A DNA stretch of 64,000 bases from Atriophallophorus winterbourni. Its lineage: Eukaryota; Platyhelminthes; Trematoda; Plagiorchiida; Microphallidae. The notes beneath the pieces are model-generated. The model ran no database searches and was not told the DNA's origin. It was given only the letters and a program-made list of their open reading frames with translations. Location of the stretch: NCBI GenBank assembly GCA_013407085.1, contig JACCGJ010018690.1, forward strand, positions 1 through 64,000. The letters are read 5' to 3'. This document shows, piece by piece, positions 12,401 through 22,880 of the stretch. How positions within the stretch are numbered: the first letter of the stretch is position 1; the number at the start of each line of letters is the position of its first letter. The position numbers and the translations under genes were made by a program.

Positions 12401-15400
12401 AGTTACTCATGAGTACACTTTAAATTGGATAATCACATATTATAGAGCTAAAATTAAAGTTTGAAAAATAACTTTCCATGTGTATATGCGAAATGTGAAC
12501 CCATTCTTATGTTGCTCGAATCCATAGTAATGTCAGAATGCACAACAGAAATCGAATAATATGTTGGAACAGTCTATCTAAAATCGAGAAGTTTTGGAAA
12601 TTTTATAAGCTTCTTGCGTCCACACATGTTAATCAAGCCAAAATTGCTTACGAATTGCATCAGGTAGACCCAACGTCTTGTGGTCATAGTCAGCTCATTT
12701 TGTAGCGATATTTCAAATTATTTGACGTCTAATATGTTGTGGTGCTCACATCCCCATCCCTTACACACCATAACCTCACGTCTAATCTGTACGATTCGAG
12801 AATCAACATTTATGGGAAAAAGCTACTATTTTTACAATACCATAAGGTACACGTATGAAATAGAGCGGCAACTGTTGGAGGGATATGTGTTTGTGTAAAA
12901 CATTTTTCAAGTACACTGGTGGTTTTCATTAATCAAGGGCTAACACAATCAGTCAATATAAAAGATCCTAATTTTTAGTTGAAAATCATTTCACTCGCTA
13001 ACAACACGAATTCCAAAAGTTGAGTGTCCCAGATAAAATATGCCTGGACCACATGAAAGTTCTGAAGGAAGTTAATGCAGGTCGGGGGACTAGAATCAAT
13101 TTTAAACCATCATATAACCGTTATGGATGTCTTTGGATAAATCTTCTCGAGTAGCGAAAGGCTTTTATCAGCTTGCTTGAGTTGTATAGTCAACGACTGG
13201 GGGTATTCGTGTATTGCGTATCTTCGTTTATGAGAGTCAAGTGAAACCTACTTACATGAAATTTGAGTAACCTGATTACACTGCATGCAGGCATATGGGC
13301 AGCAGCTCCCTATAGACTGTTTTTTCAGAATTCAGCTTTTTCAGATACGAAAATCGTTCTCTCCTCTCAAGCGTTTGATTGCCAACTGCGCATTGAAATG
13401 CGAAGGCCTATCTAAACTGTAACATTTCACACTAGCTAAAATTGAAATCAGCTTGTTTTAAATCGACCACTGATGCAAATGAATTAAGTCTGCTTGTAAA
13501 GAAAGTTTATTTGTTGTCAAAATTGTTAGCATATCATCTAAAATACCAATATTTCAGCATTTCTATCAACGGTTTAGAACGAAACGAATTCAACAGAAAT
13601 TGTTTACGGAAAACTGCATAATTCTTACATTTTAATCTACGTAGAGATATTTTTTTCCCATTCTTTATCTATAATAGGTTAGTGATAACATGTATAAAAT
13701 ATGGTCATTTCTGAAACACTTTCTATGAAAGTTTATTTTTTTTGGAAATACTTTCATACTATTCAGACAGTTAAGGGAAATGGTAAATAGACTCCTGGAA
13801 AATGTTTGTAGCTATCATTACAATAGCATCCAGGTAAAACATTTACTTTTCTTTATCAAATACAGTTGGTACAATGTCAACTACAGCGCAGCAGAACAAT
13901 TGAGTTGGGGTAAAAATCTCGGTTGCGGTTTTGCTCAAAAGAGTTGTTTACAGTATGCTCAAGATCAAAGAGCTAAGTGAGTTTTTGCTGTTAAAACAAT
14001 TCAAACACCTTTTAAATTGACATTAACTGAAGTGGGAACAGTGTGTAACATGAGTGTAAAATAATCAAAACGTAGAGTTAATTCTAGTTTCCATTTGTCA
14101 TAGCAAAAGTATTCAAAACGTCTGTAAAATAATGCCTCAATCAGAATATTTATTCAGTTTTATGTCAGGTTTTTGGGATTATTGTAAGTATAAATGAGAT
14201 GCATGAAATCAGATTAGTTATTAAAGTGCCTTTAAACAACTTGTTCACAATATGGCATTTGTAAGAAAACGTCGCCTAATTGAAACTTAAATTGAGGTCC
14301 TCATAGATAGACCGATATACACCGATCAGTTCAATATTTTCGCTTGCAGACGTTACGTAAACAACCAAATCGAAATGAAGTCAGCAATCGATTGGAATAT
14401 GTTTGGGACCGATCGTGTATTCATATTGCAAAGAAATTTGAGTGCAATCGGTTAGAGTAGTAGAAGTGGTGGTGGGGTAACTACTACTTAATCATGTTCC
14501 CTGTCCTGGCTATCACCCTTGGTCTGACGAAGCTTCTGTGTCAGAAGTGAAACGTTACCCAAAAACTATTCTAACCGATTGCCGTCAAATTTCTTTGCAT
14601 TGCGAAATGAAGTCAATTGTGGCAGGTTACCACCGATTAGCATTTGCCAAGACTGACCACTATGTAACCACTGCACTCGAATTGCACCTTCGTTATTTCG
14701 AGAACCTAATCTGTACATTGAAAATTAGTCACGTTGTAATCTGTTTTAAAAAGTAATACTAATCGTTATATACCTTGTACCCGCAGAGTGCAAAGCTAGA
14801 ACAGTAGTATAATGAATAAATTAGACCCACGTAAGGCAAACGATGTGATACGAAAATTGGCCAATGATAACAACGGTACACAATTCGACCAACCAGATGT
14901 AAGCCCGTTCGAATAACGGGTCGATAAAACTCTACGCAGCAAAACTGACCAATAAGAAGTAGGCGCAAACACTACACTATGCAGAAATGAAAATGGGGTA
15001 TTGAAGATACGCATCCACAATCTAATTTTTATATGATATCGTAAATCTAAAAGAGTAAAATTCAACTCACCAGTTTCTGAAAATTTACTCGAAAAATGAT
15101 TTTAAATACAAAAGGATTGAAGCGTTAGTTATTGGAGGTTTAAAATCTCCGCGTTCTGTAAAATATAAAGAGAATGAAAATAAGCTTTTGACGTCAACTT
15201 AAAACAACATTGGAATTTTCATTATCATATATTTCGCGCACTGATTTCCCCATCTACATCTATTTTGTGCCAATGAATATCATTATGATTGTAGTTCGAA
15301 GCCAACAACTCCTTGGTGCGAAGTACTCGGTGTATCAGAACAACAAACCGTTGCTCAGCGCATCCTGGATGAGTGTTCTTTGACCAGCTACGAAACAGAT

Positions 15401-15508
15401 TTAGATTTGGAATACCAATATTTTATCACATTGAAGGATATCGATTCGAAAATCGTCCCGCGCTACGGAGGAGGGATTCCGTTAGCAGATTACTGTCCTA
15501 TTGCGAAA
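343..15508 (+). CDS. leishmanolysin-like zinc metallopeptidase (peptidase family M8), partial, 7 exons
   Basis: Predicted secreted or membrane-linked protease of the GP63/invadolysin family. Exons read by eye with matching phases: 343-448, 1335-1450, 5030-5123, 10709-10816, 11171-11247, 13866-13976, 15295-15508. Together they give about 275 codons with no stop. Exon 1 ends in the zinc motif HELAHAL (HEXXH). The next continues GFHSNIFAFMRD. The third zinc ligand is the His of GSHFEQR in the 10709 exon. Then come DELMTGSFTG, EDTGWYNVNYSAAEQ with WGKNLGCGF, and EYQYF with RYGGGIPLADYCP, all family landmarks in the usual order. The Met-turn methionine expected in the LALMED-like segment reads LAFFED here. 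The signal peptide and pro-region lie upstream of the window. The C-terminal Cys-rich exons expected after DYCP were not found. The longest intron (5124-10708) holds a full RTE element. Family assignment is strong; exact splice sites are inferred. Confidence 0.9.
449..1334 (+). other. leishmanolysin intron
   Basis: AT-rich intron between the HELAHAL exon and the GFHSN exon. Short open frames inside (for example 811-1008) have no recognisable similarity. I see nothing else in it. The 342 bases before the first exon also hold nothing I can support. Confidence 0.6.
1804..2067 (+). other. unassigned open frame in leishmanolysin intron, possible exon relic
   Basis: An 87-codon frame containing ADWGQNLCYANTRAC. 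The WG-N-L-C spacing loosely recalls the real exon at 13866 (WGKNLGCGFAQKSC), so it could be a decayed duplicate exon of a leishmanolysin paralogue. The frame has no good splice signals that I can fix, and the rest shows no similarity I recognise. Chance open frame remains the default reading. Confidence 0.15.
2515..4075 (+). mobile_element. CR1-like non-LTR retrotransposon fragment A, internally deleted
   Basis: Pieces of a LINE ORF2 in sense orientation. 2515-2976 reads the pre-RT segment (NNTSTSWQHFRMLSNKM). 2861-3166 reads RKSTGADGITPDF and ANYCPVTLLPFIGKVMERI, the first RT blocks. At about 3166 the frame jumps straight to DDCEKLLMDLDNVSNWAD and then FNIRKSKMLHLGK (3206-3673), so the palm with the YxDD catalytic box is missing. 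The C-terminal LINE segment MEYAIEVLAPWLQKDI follows, with a degraded frame to about 3940. The 3' end carries the short repeated words ATGAATCC and TTGAATCC near 4045-4075. It is closely related to the minus-strand piece at 22270-22880. Not functional. Confidence 0.8.
5308..5780. repeat. foldback repeat with hammerhead-like ends, copy 1
   Basis: The left end (5310-5375) and right end (5720-5780) are inverted copies of one another: ctcacatccccagacttac against gtaagcgatggggatgtg, and accaccggtttctggctgttt against acagcaagaaaccggtgtgg. The interior (5376-5719) shares a stretch near 5400-5460 (gccttgagacagtgg, ggtaaacaaagttat) with 63800-63850. Both ends carry a decayed hammerhead-like core; in the left copy the core reads CTGTTTAC instead of CTGATGA. 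The RTE element inserted at its right edge. Its relation to Penelope-like elements is inferred. Confidence 0.6.
5775..8941 (-). mobile_element. near full-length RTE-clade non-LTR retrotransposon with 13-bp target duplication
   Basis: The element reads on the minus strand from about 8928 down to 5788. Direct copies of atgtggatatcac lie at 5775-5787 and 8929-8941 and mark the target-site duplication. The 3' end is a simple repeat of TGAG units (plus strand 5785-5802), the usual RTE tail. Inside are one ORF with an APE endonuclease (GCWNVRTLY, MGDFNARTG, SSPDGRTESQIDHM) and a reverse transcriptase with YADDVALL. About 3.15 kb including both duplications. It sits in the intron between leishmanolysin exons 3 and 4, opposite in orientation to the host gene. 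Confidence 0.92.
5950..8880 (-). pseudogene. RTE ORF2: APE endonuclease plus reverse transcriptase, broken
   Basis: Reading from 8880: endonuclease to 8026, then an in-frame TGA where the family has a Trp (NGK-stop-RRSLQD), then the same frame resumes to 7108 (RVMRGADIGSDHFLVV, LKNGKAPGDDGVYAE). At about 7125-7140 a small deletion shifts the frame; the RT continues at 7106-6228 (CTNWRGITLLSV, FRKGKSCIDQIF, VRQGCILSP, YADDVALL). A second shift near 6280 moves the C-terminal part to 6225-5950 (LLYASECW, RRWRWFGHVCRM). One stop and two shifts, with otherwise well-kept motifs, suggest a fairly young dead copy. Confidence 0.88.
9708..9962 (+). CDS. small Cys-rich open frame with signal-peptide-like start, possible first exon
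   Basis: The frame starts MFTVF and carries a hydrophobic run (GMLFLIVLSLPAE) before CKQHENGHNLRAMKTH. Leishmanolysins also start with a signal peptide followed soon by a Cys-His-Glu-containing segment, so this could be a first exon ending at the gtaaat donor after KTH (about 9822). It lies inside the leishmanolysin intron, where no first exon is expected. It could be an alternative promoter, a nested or decayed paralogue, or chance. The downstream part (CVFTCNSTGWTCQ) is not recognised. No TATA box or other promoter signal was judged convincing. Confidence 0.25.
   Translation: MFTVFPVFHGMLFLIVLSLPAECKQHENGHNLRAMKTHVNRDCYSISWVQNPFTCVFTCNSTGWTCQTVQFQSFTLKHVSYSGV
9958..10048 (-). repeat. inverted SINE-tail fragment
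   Basis: The plus-strand text from aagcgaagtttggagaat to gctgatcacgacg is the reverse complement of the SINE tail at 28910-29008 (cgtcgtgatcaactttgtg to ctccaaacctcgctt). It abuts the head of the forward SINE copy at 10049, so the locus is a head-to-tail inversion of one repeat family. Confidence 0.75.
10049..10340 (+). repeat. tRNA-derived SINE-like repeat, copy 1
   Basis: Shares atgggaagacctga, ctgttcggttgggcgacc and aacggtggacggtagccc with 29048-29426. It carries a perfect Pol III B box, GGTTCGAGTCC, at 10249-10259 and an A-box-like gtagcccaagtcatt about 45 bases before it. The flanks cannot form a tRNA acceptor stem, so it is a tRNA-derived repeat and not a tRNA gene. The tail reads tgctgatgagctcaaatg with cgaaactcgagtccagtgc. 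Confidence 0.7.
10709..11247 (+). CDS. leishmanolysin exons with third zinc ligand and EDTG segment
   Basis: Two exons, 10709-10816 and 11171-11247, joined in phase 0. The first reads EVARTHFDCPNLDG, then VELEYQGKPGTAGSHFEQR, where His stands at the third zinc-ligand position. The second reads DELMTGSFTG and ends at EDTG, one base into the Gly/Trp junction completed by the exon at 13866. The joined length between the His and MTG equals that of animal leishmanolysins, which supports the gtgagt donor at 10817. Confidence 0.87.
11469..11518 (-). ncRNA. hammerhead-ribozyme-like motif (type I, minimal palindromic helix III)
   Basis: On the minus strand CTGATGA (11511-11505) is followed by a weak stem II, then GAAA and the palindrome ACCGGT (11487-11482), with T at the cleavage position (11481), so the N-U-H rule is met. 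Helix I: ACCAT before the core pairs with GTGGT after the cleavage site, allowing one G-U. Stem II has mismatches (AGGC with GCGA). The structure is read from sequence; activity is unknown. Confidence 0.4.
11701..11760 (+). repeat. decayed hammerhead-like motif, right arm of foldback copy 2
   Basis: Begins ACCTGATGACGGCAAACAG, matching the family consensus for the core and stem II, but the GAAACCGGT part has decayed to gtgattggtttt. It ends in ggatgtgagcac, the shared end of the family. Confidence 0.5.
11763..13865 (+). other. leishmanolysin intron, right part
   Basis: AT-rich sequence. At 12735-12778 a partial copy of the foldback-repeat end occurs (ggtgctcacatccccat, cttacacaccataac). I recognise nothing else. 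Confidence 0.5.
14366..14640. repeat. inverted repeat of a dispersed family (CTAACCGATTGC words)
   Basis: 14420-14460 (attgcaaagaaatttg, gcaatcggttagagtag) is the imperfect reverse complement of 14566-14611 (ctattctaaccgattgc, caaatttctttgcat). The arms are about 42-46 bases with a loop near 105 bases. Related text occurs at 10495-10530 (actgctctaaccgattgca) and 40445-40500 (gaagcttctgtgtcc, tgctctaaccgat), so this is a repeat family and not a unique hairpin. It lies in the leishmanolysin intron 13977-15294. Confidence 0.6.
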
Positions 15509-15521
15509 GTCAGTTTGCCAA

Positions 15522-15570
<49 letters not shown>
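15522..15570. repeat. compound microsatellite (CA)n(TA)n
   Basis: About 12 CA units pass directly into about 12 TA units, starting 14 bases after the predicted donor of the last leishmanolysin exon found. If the donor were skipped, the frame would read a Thr-His then Tyr-Ile repeat. Confidence 0.95.
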
Positions 15571-15576
<6 letters not shown>

Positions 15577-16141
15577 CTTCCCGACACAGCGTTTTTCTCA
15601 CTTGATAGCATCCACACTCAATGCATTAACACCAATCAGCTTTGAATTCCATTAGACATGTTGATAGTAAGACCATTATGTTCACAAGTTTATGACAAAT
15701 AAATGATTGTTGACATTTAGACATTCATAAGCCACGTAGCTCTAATTACCACAATGTAAACAATGATTACGTTGCGACAAGTAGATCAACCTCTATGCCT
15801 TGAGCGTAGATGACATCAGGTGAAAACATTTAGCACAAGTTTGAATGAAGTTATGCATATGAGTGGCGAAATTACTAGTTTATTACAGTTACTCTCGGCT
15901 TGTTTATTATTTTATTATATAATATATCGAGATAGGAGAGACATGACTCAATATAATCACCAACAACGAAAAGCAGATTGCAGAGGTTTCTACATTCAAC
16001 AATTAATGGTCACAAAATCCACATAGCTTCACAATACCATATCATAGTAAATATTCATTCATGGAAAAGGAATAAAAATAATTATGTAATGTCAAGTGTA
16101 GTCCAGTTGTATCCTTAACATTAGTCAATATTCAGGTGTCG

Positions 16142-16438
16142 TTAAACTGTTATGCAACTAATAAGTGCCCAAATTTTAAAGAAAAGTTTGGACGCTGGTG
16201 AGATGACAATCGTGTCGGGTAGGGCATTCCAAAGAAAACAGACACGTACAGAATGAAAATATCGGCGACAGCTGATAGAGCGATGGGGAATTTGAAGTGT
16301 TGCTGAGTGGCTGTGTGTATGTTGTGACTCACGGTATTTGAATAAATGATGAAGATAGGTATTTAATATTTTGTATGTTAGTATCACATCACTCTGAAGG
16401 CTTCTTTGAAGGAGAGCGGGGAGTCTCAGTGTTTGCAA
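16142..16438 (-). mobile_element. CR1-like LINE 3' fragment
   Basis: The minus-strand frame reads LRLPALLQRSLQSDVILTYK, then FHSVRVCFLWNALPDTIV, the C-terminal signature of CR1-like ORF2 (SVR, WN-LP). There is no RT core. The neighbours 15571-16141 and 16439-16970 hold no feature I can support. Confidence 0.7.
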
Positions 16439-16970
16439 TCTTTCTTACGTTAGTTTCTGGATAACACTTACGAGTTTTTGTTGCACGATTGTTGTAGCGT
16501 CACATACTGTACTTTATATTTTGTCTATTTTTGATGCTATTGTGTGTCCTTTTATGTACATAACTCAGGTATTTGTTCACTGACACTCTATCAAGGTCAT
16601 ATATAATATAATTTGAATTACAGGTTGCATGACAAGTTGCATACAACATAGAATTGTTTCAGTAGGCTCAGAAATTTGTTTCGTGCATACACTTGTAGGT
16701 CATTACTATTAATACCCGATATTCCTATGCCTAACAAACTGCTTTGCTTTGCAATCTCAATTCCAGGCATGAACTACGATAGAGGCCACTTCTTTTACAT
16801 GAAACTGTTAAACCATTTATTAATAACCGCTGTTCTTGAAAGAGATTTTTATTACAGGTACTGCTCGGCAAACACCGTTTGAACACCAATATTTCCCTAT
16901 ATTGCAATACTTACGTGCATGAAGTCATTAACAATTGTGGTTTCTTGTAAAGCCACGTGCTTTTTAGATA

Positions 16971-17000
16971 ATAAAAATTGAATTGAATTGAATTGAAATG
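16971..17000. repeat. AATTG short tandem repeat
   Basis: Tandem aattg units near 16976-16996. This may be the 3' simple-repeat tail of an unidentified minus-strand element covering 16971-17261, but I could not place that frame in a family. Confidence 0.5.
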
Positions 17001-17659
17001 TAGGATTCTAAGCTTGGTTTTAGCATTCCGTTCATTTATGTGAAGAAATAAAATTTTCTTTTTCATCGATTGCCAATTATGGTTGTTTGATGAACACCAC
17101 AGAGATTGTGCAAAAGCAAAATCTGTCCGTTTGACGTATATTCCAGCAGGAGAATGAATGCCAAATTTCGATACGCCCTTAAAGTCTCCTCTATTGTTAG
17201 TGTCAAGTTTAAGCATTAAGCTATTGCGACCGTCAGCTGCTCTCTGCGTGTTGTTTTGCACAGAGTTGTATTATGTCTTCTATTAATATTATGAAAATTA
17301 CTTCGTGGCATCAATTATAGTGTATTTTTATTCAGTCTGCTTGTTTTAATTAGAACAGTTTATCAGCCAACTTTAGGCATTCAACTAACCCATATTCAAG
17401 ATTCAACATTCATGGTTGAAAAAGCAATTAACTTTACACTAACTATAGAGTGGAACAATAGGTACAAATGTATATTTATACATTTTTACCATCCTATGGT
17501 TATTGTTAATCTTGTTGTTTTTTAGACCATTGAAAACCTCGAATGACCTTGAATTCGTGAGCCATACATTGGATATACTCTACCTTTTTAAAAAGCATTT
17601 AAAGTTATCAAGGCTGGTACGAATTCAGCCAACAAGTTAGACGGAGCGAAAATCTCCAC

Positions 17660-18330
17660 GATCTGACGCTCGGTACTGCAGTGGGTAGACTTTGGTGTGC
17701 GTGGCGCGCAATGTGCACGCGGTAAGGGCATGTGAGCTTATGTGTGGGTTAACCGGTACTGTAGTTGTGCAGAACGTGTCCATTTGGGCATCAAGTGAAC
17801 TTTTTAAAGCTTCAATGGTTTCAGATTGTACCACGTGGGTAGGTAAACTACTCCACAATTGCACACTGCGAACGGAAAATGCGTATTCGCTGCAGTTCAA
17901 ACTGCTATGCTGTTCGTAAAGTTTAGATGGGTGACCATGCAGCTGTGTGTTGTGGGAAAGATGTGAGAAATGGCTGCATGGATTATTTATTCGATTGAAC
18001 ACTGTCCAAATCAAGATTACTGCTCCTCGTTGCCGTGTGTATTGGGCTGAAAGCAAATCGCATTTCGTATGGATAATTAGAAAGTCCAAGGACGAGCTTT
18101 ATCGCTATGCGCTATGGAGTTTGCAAAAATTGAATATCTTTTTTCAATTAAGGATCCCATGTCGGTATATCATATTCCGTATGAGGGCGAATGTAAGTTG
18201 AAATTAATTTGCAGGTTATATTGGTGCCAAACGAACCTGGGGCTCTTCTAAGTAGACTCAAGTTGCTTTCAGCTTTGCTGGCAGCGAGTCGACATTGCTT
18301 AGTGTTTCCTGATTCAGACTGAATAATCAC
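17660..18330 (-). mobile_element. CR1-like LINE 3' fragment
   Basis: Minus-strand frames read SNLSLLRRAPGSFGTNITCK, LISTYIRPHTEYDIPTWDP, then after a frame change CSEYAFSVRSVQLWSSLPTH and ALKSSLDAQMD. This is the same C-terminal layout as other LINEs here. Several frame breaks; dead. Confidence 0.75.
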
Positions 18331-20215
18331 TGCTCAAACTTTTTCGAAGGAGGCGGGTTTAATAACAGTTCAACCTATAAAATATTCCTTGTTCAACTTG
18401 CTGGTAAGAGATAATCAGCTGTATTTCGTCGCATTTAGTGGCATTATAGCTGCCGCGTTGTGTTTTGTACCCTTGGTCTCAAAACATTTTGTGGCAAATG
18501 GAAACACTACCAAGGTCATTGGGACAAACTATTGCTCCCGATCCATTTCTACATAATTTGTTCCTGAAAGTCAGAATAAAATATTCGGGTTTTCTATGTA
18601 ACTGATGTAAATTGTGACCTTTGAATATCAATCTACACTGCTGAATTGCTGGAAACAATAAACCAATACATTTTCTCGATTTTTTAGGTTCTAACTCCTG
18701 CAAACGTCACTGTACAAAAATCTTCATCTGGCTCCATACATTTGATGGGAATTCAGCAAATTATTTTCATTCTACTTGTTATTGTGTGTCCGGTAAACTA
18801 ATCAGATACTTTTCAGATATATTTAGGCAACATTCTTCAATTAAAATCTTCGTAACCGTTTAAACTTTTTAATATATCTGAAATGTTTGTCGTCTACAAT
18901 TAACACTTAATCATGTAAAGAAAACTACACATTTCTTTTCAGTATATCTATTTTTGTAGTCATTCATTAAAAATTTGTCGCATGTACAAACCACCGCGAT
19001 ACGATCCAATTATAAAGTGAATTTGATTTAAATCAGATCTTTCTATTCTCAGTAGATCGTAATTTAATTTGGATTGTTGGGGTTAACCCAACGAACCTGT
19101 CGCTTTTTGAGCTTTTACATTAATATCTGCATCGTTGCTTTGTTCAGAGAAAGTGGAGTCATATATCGCTGAGGTTTTCAAGACTGTGAGCTCCACTGAT
19201 TGGGTTGTCTTTTTCAAAGTCGATTCAGTTCAAACAGCTAGCTGCTTCATTTTGCAATGTACATAAGGGACGTGACCACTGTCATTACAGAAATTGTCTA
19301 CTGGTTCTTCAGCATTTTCACGAGCATCCGCTGCGTTTGTCGAATACTTTCACTGATGTACGGAAGCGACTTAGGGAACTACCTCCAGATTTTGCTTATC
19401 TTTGCGAGCATGAGGCCTAAATTCAGCCATATATTCAGAAACACAGGAAAGCAGTTTAAGAAATAGTCCTTTGAAGCACATGTTTGAAATCGAATATAGC
19501 GCCATGGGAACATTTGAAAATTCAGTTTTCATAGCGTTTGCTTATGAGCATATTGTAGAATTTATGGTATTCGAATATGAGGACAGTATATTTTATTAGG
19601 TTGCTTTCTTGAAATCGAATCATGTCATAAAATATATTACAGAGTATATATAAGACAAAAGTATGTCGGTTATTTCAATGTGAGTGATATAGATGTAATA
19701 TTTGCTTATTTTTCGAAGTTAGGGCTGCTGCATCAAAATGCTGTCAGCATGATTCTATATAGATCCTGCTATACAGTATTTTAAAAATGAATTATGAAGA
19801 AACGGCGTGCACCCACAAATGTGTAGTTAAACAATATTGGCTCGCTAATCGTGGTCAATTTGAAACGATATCATGATGTATCATTCGTTTTCTAATAAGA
19901 TAAGCGCGTTACATATAACCTAAAATATCATGACTGAAAAGATAGAAAATTCGGTTTTGAATAACGCTGCGTATCGAAAACCGACCTCTGTAGGTGCAAA
20001 GCATTCGTTAACATACCACAAACGCAAAGCAGTTTTAACCATATCTTCATATTGGAAGGTAATGTTCAGAATTGCCCATATAGCTGGAGGACGTGGTAAG
20101 GCGTTTCACGGCAGGCGCCAATGTTCCCTAAATTTTGCTGCGTTCTTGGATATAGCGCCATTACGGAAAGCTGTGTAGATTGTTCTTAGCTATATCATCA
20201 CTTCCAAATTCAGGC
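18331..20215. other. intergenic or intronic stretch, nothing firm
   Basis: AT-rich DNA. Frames such as 19205-19420 (VRKRLRELPPDFAYLC) are not recognised. The missing C-terminal leishmanolysin exons could lie here or further right, but I saw no convincing candidate. Confidence 0.4.
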
Positions 20216-20790
20216 TCACCGTGGACAAAATGCTGCGTTAATCGTTCGCTGATTTAAAATAGTAGCCTTCTTGCTTTTGCATCTGCCTCTGATGGCAACG
20301 AACGTAAGGATAGATACGCACAGGCAAATTTGTATTTCGAAGAAGGTGGGCCGAGAGCAATACCTCTTTAATCGTCTCAGTGGAGTCAAAGGTGTACGTA
20401 GTATTAGTGGGACGTCCACGTGATACGAAGTTTGAAGTCTGTAAAGACGTACTAAAGAATCCGTGTTTACATCAAGTTGAAGATTTTTACATTGAGGTCG
20501 CTAATGTTGCCTGTCAACTTGCTTGCCCGCTTGAAAGCATCGAGACAAACTCTCCGACAAATTTGTACAATGGTCAGGAATTGCATATTGTTTTGATTGG
20601 CCTCCGGAACTGGAAGCAGTTTCACAGCGTAGTCAGGTTGTTGATTCACACGCTGTTGGAAAGAGTTAGTGTGTGATTTTGTTGTTCCAGGCGCACTCAG
20701 AACTACGTGACCATCTTTAGGACATGTGCAAGCAAGAAGAATATCGGTTTCAAGCAGAGACACGAGGCGTAGATGTCTGGTGACAATAGC
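20216..20790. other. unrecognised open frames next to RTE copy B
   Basis: Overlapping frames on both strands, 20380-20676 plus and 20467-20790 minus, are unusually long for this AT-rich DNA. The plus frame contains LYNGQELHIVLIGLRNW; the minus frame contains LLACTCPKDGHVVLSAPG. Neither is recognised. More probably the coding part of an old repeat than a gene. Confidence 0.2.
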
Positions 20791-20795
20791 ACCAT

Positions 20796-22120
20796 CACTC
20801 ACACACTCACTTAGTCCTCTCCGTGCCGGGTGGCACATGAGGCGAAGACAACCCCACGCCAGTAGTTCCGGTCTGCAGCTCCTACCGTTGCCGTCTGCAC
20901 CGTGAGTCCTTGTGCGTGAAGTTCGCGTTCCAACGTTCTGCGCCAAGTTTCATTGGGCCGTCCCCTTTTTAGTTTACCTTGCGGAAGCCAGTGAATGGCT
21001 ACCTTCGTATGCGAACTGAGATCCATCCTGCAGACATGACCGAACCATCTCCACCGTCATCTTTTGATTACGGCAGATACCACCTCCAGAACAGCTTTTC
21101 TCAGGAGCTCTTCATTCGAAATGGTGTGTGGTCAAAAAATCCGTAGAATCCTTCTCAAGCACTTAGTTTGTAACACGCTCAATCTGCGCTCAATGGCATC
21201 GGTCGTCTTTCAGCATTATGATGCATACAGCAACACATTCAGAACGTTGCTCTTGAAGAGTCTGATCTTCGTGTTAATGCTGAGAGCGGAGGATTTTAAA
21301 ATGGAATTCAGCATGTAGAATGCCTGGTCAGCCTTCCCGATCCTTCTCCTGACCTCATCTTCACAGTCACCGTTTACAGTCAGTTTGCTCCCAAGGTAGA
21401 CTGTATCTGTAACCTCACTGAGCGGTTGACCGTCCACGAACACTGGTGGTTGCTCCGGAACGTTCTTTCGCATTACCTCCGATTTGCCAGCGTTAATTTT
21501 TTAAACCCACCGTCTTGCCAATTGCCGATAGTCGATCGCTCTTGTTCTGGATGTCACTGATCTTGCCAAGAGGGCAGCATCATCCGCATAGTCCAGGTCT
21601 TCTTGCGGTCCCGCTGGAGTCCATGGAATGCCTGCTGCCCTGGCATCGGTCACCTGTCTCATAATTCAATCTAGTGTTAAGGAGAAGAGTATCGGTGAGA
21701 GGATACATCCTTGCCTCACTCTCGTACGAACCTTAAACTTCTCAGTGAGCATTCCATTGTGAGCGACTTGGCATTCAAACATCTCATAAAAGGCTGTTAT
21801 GATATTTACTATCTTTGATCGTATACCATAATGACGGAGGATTTTCCATAACACTGGTCGGTGAACGCTGTCGAAGGCGTTCTGGAAATCGCTGTAGGCC
21901 ACACATAGCTCTGCGTTCAATCATGTGTCTGCTACAGGATCTGACGGAGGACAAAGATTTGGACAATGCAATATTTTCCTTTCCTGAACCCGGCTTGCTC
22001 TTGTCGTAAAATGGATTCAATTGCAATGGAGACACGTCGGAGAATGATGCGGCAGAATATTTTGATAGTGACTGGTAGAAGCTTAATACGTCGCCAATTG
22101 GTGCAGTAGCTCATGTCACC
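20796..22120 (-). mobile_element. RTE element copy B, 5'-truncated
   Basis: Near-identical at nucleotide level to the 3' half of the element at 5.8-8.9 kb, from SYCTNWRRIKLLPV (RT start) to the GGACTAAGTGAGTGTGTGAG tail on the minus strand. Several indels, for example at 21495, 21565 and 21920, break the frame. The YADD region (about 21590) is damaged. Homology stops at 22120. Confidence 0.88.
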
Positions 22121-22269
22121 ATACCGAACGGAATTGGTTATGTGGACGCCTTGGCTGTTTCTTCCGCGAAAGTAGTTTACTGTGGGGGTCATTAGCTGGT
22201 TTCAGGTTCGTTGATTCGTCATTAACAACGGATTTAGGCGTTTTTCTACAGCGCTGATCGGTCAGATGG

Positions 22270-22880
22270 TCCCTTCGATGCCTAAGATTCAAGGATTCAT
22301 GGACTTGTGGTTAAAAAGTTAATACCTTAGAGCACCACAGGATTACGGTATGAATAAAACATTGAAATTACAATAGTATAAAAGCAATAGAGAATATCAA
22401 ATGTAAGGCTCACGAATGATGATCGTTTGCAAGTGCAAGTCCAATTTCACTTTAAAAATTGCCAGGCAAGGAGAGTCCACCACATTTTGGAGTAGAGAAT
22501 TCCAAAGAATTATACCTTGTCCGGCAAAAAATGGCGCCGACAATCAAGACGGGAACTTCGAACGTAAAGGGATAAGTTGTGTCTGTGTGTCTCTTCTCCA
22601 TCACATACATCAAGCAAGTGTTTTAGTGGATATCCTTCGGTAGACGCAATTTTATATGTCAGAATAATATCGCGTCGTATCCTCCTTTGGGTAAAGTCAC
22701 ATACACCCAGACGTCGCAGTCTTTCGGTTTACGGAACATTGCGAAGACCCATCACTAACTTTGTTGCTCTCTGATAGATTTTATCGAAGAGAGCAATATC
22801 TTTTCGCAGCCAAGGAGCCCAGACCTCGACCGTATACTTCATCGTAGGGCGAAAGTAGACATTTATTATCCTTGGTAAAG
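22270..22880 (-). mobile_element. CR1-like LINE 3' fragment B
   Basis: The minus strand reads DIALFDKIYQRATKLV, ERLRRLGVCDFTQRR and DIILTYKIASTEGYP, matching the plus-strand fragment at 3540-3940 almost residue for residue, and ends in the same tail words (ATGAATCC, TTGAATC at 22282-22300). It directly follows RTE copy B, with a 150-base piece of unknown origin between them. Confidence 0.78.

Noticed and set aside
20380..20676. C-terminal leishmanolysin exon (GQELHIVLIGLRNW)
   Set aside because: Only a few residues resemble the family and the expected cysteines and splice signals are missing.
20790..22122. caccat at both ends of RTE copy B as a target duplication
   Set aside because: Four of the six bases are part of the element's own sequence at the right end, so only two bases are informative.
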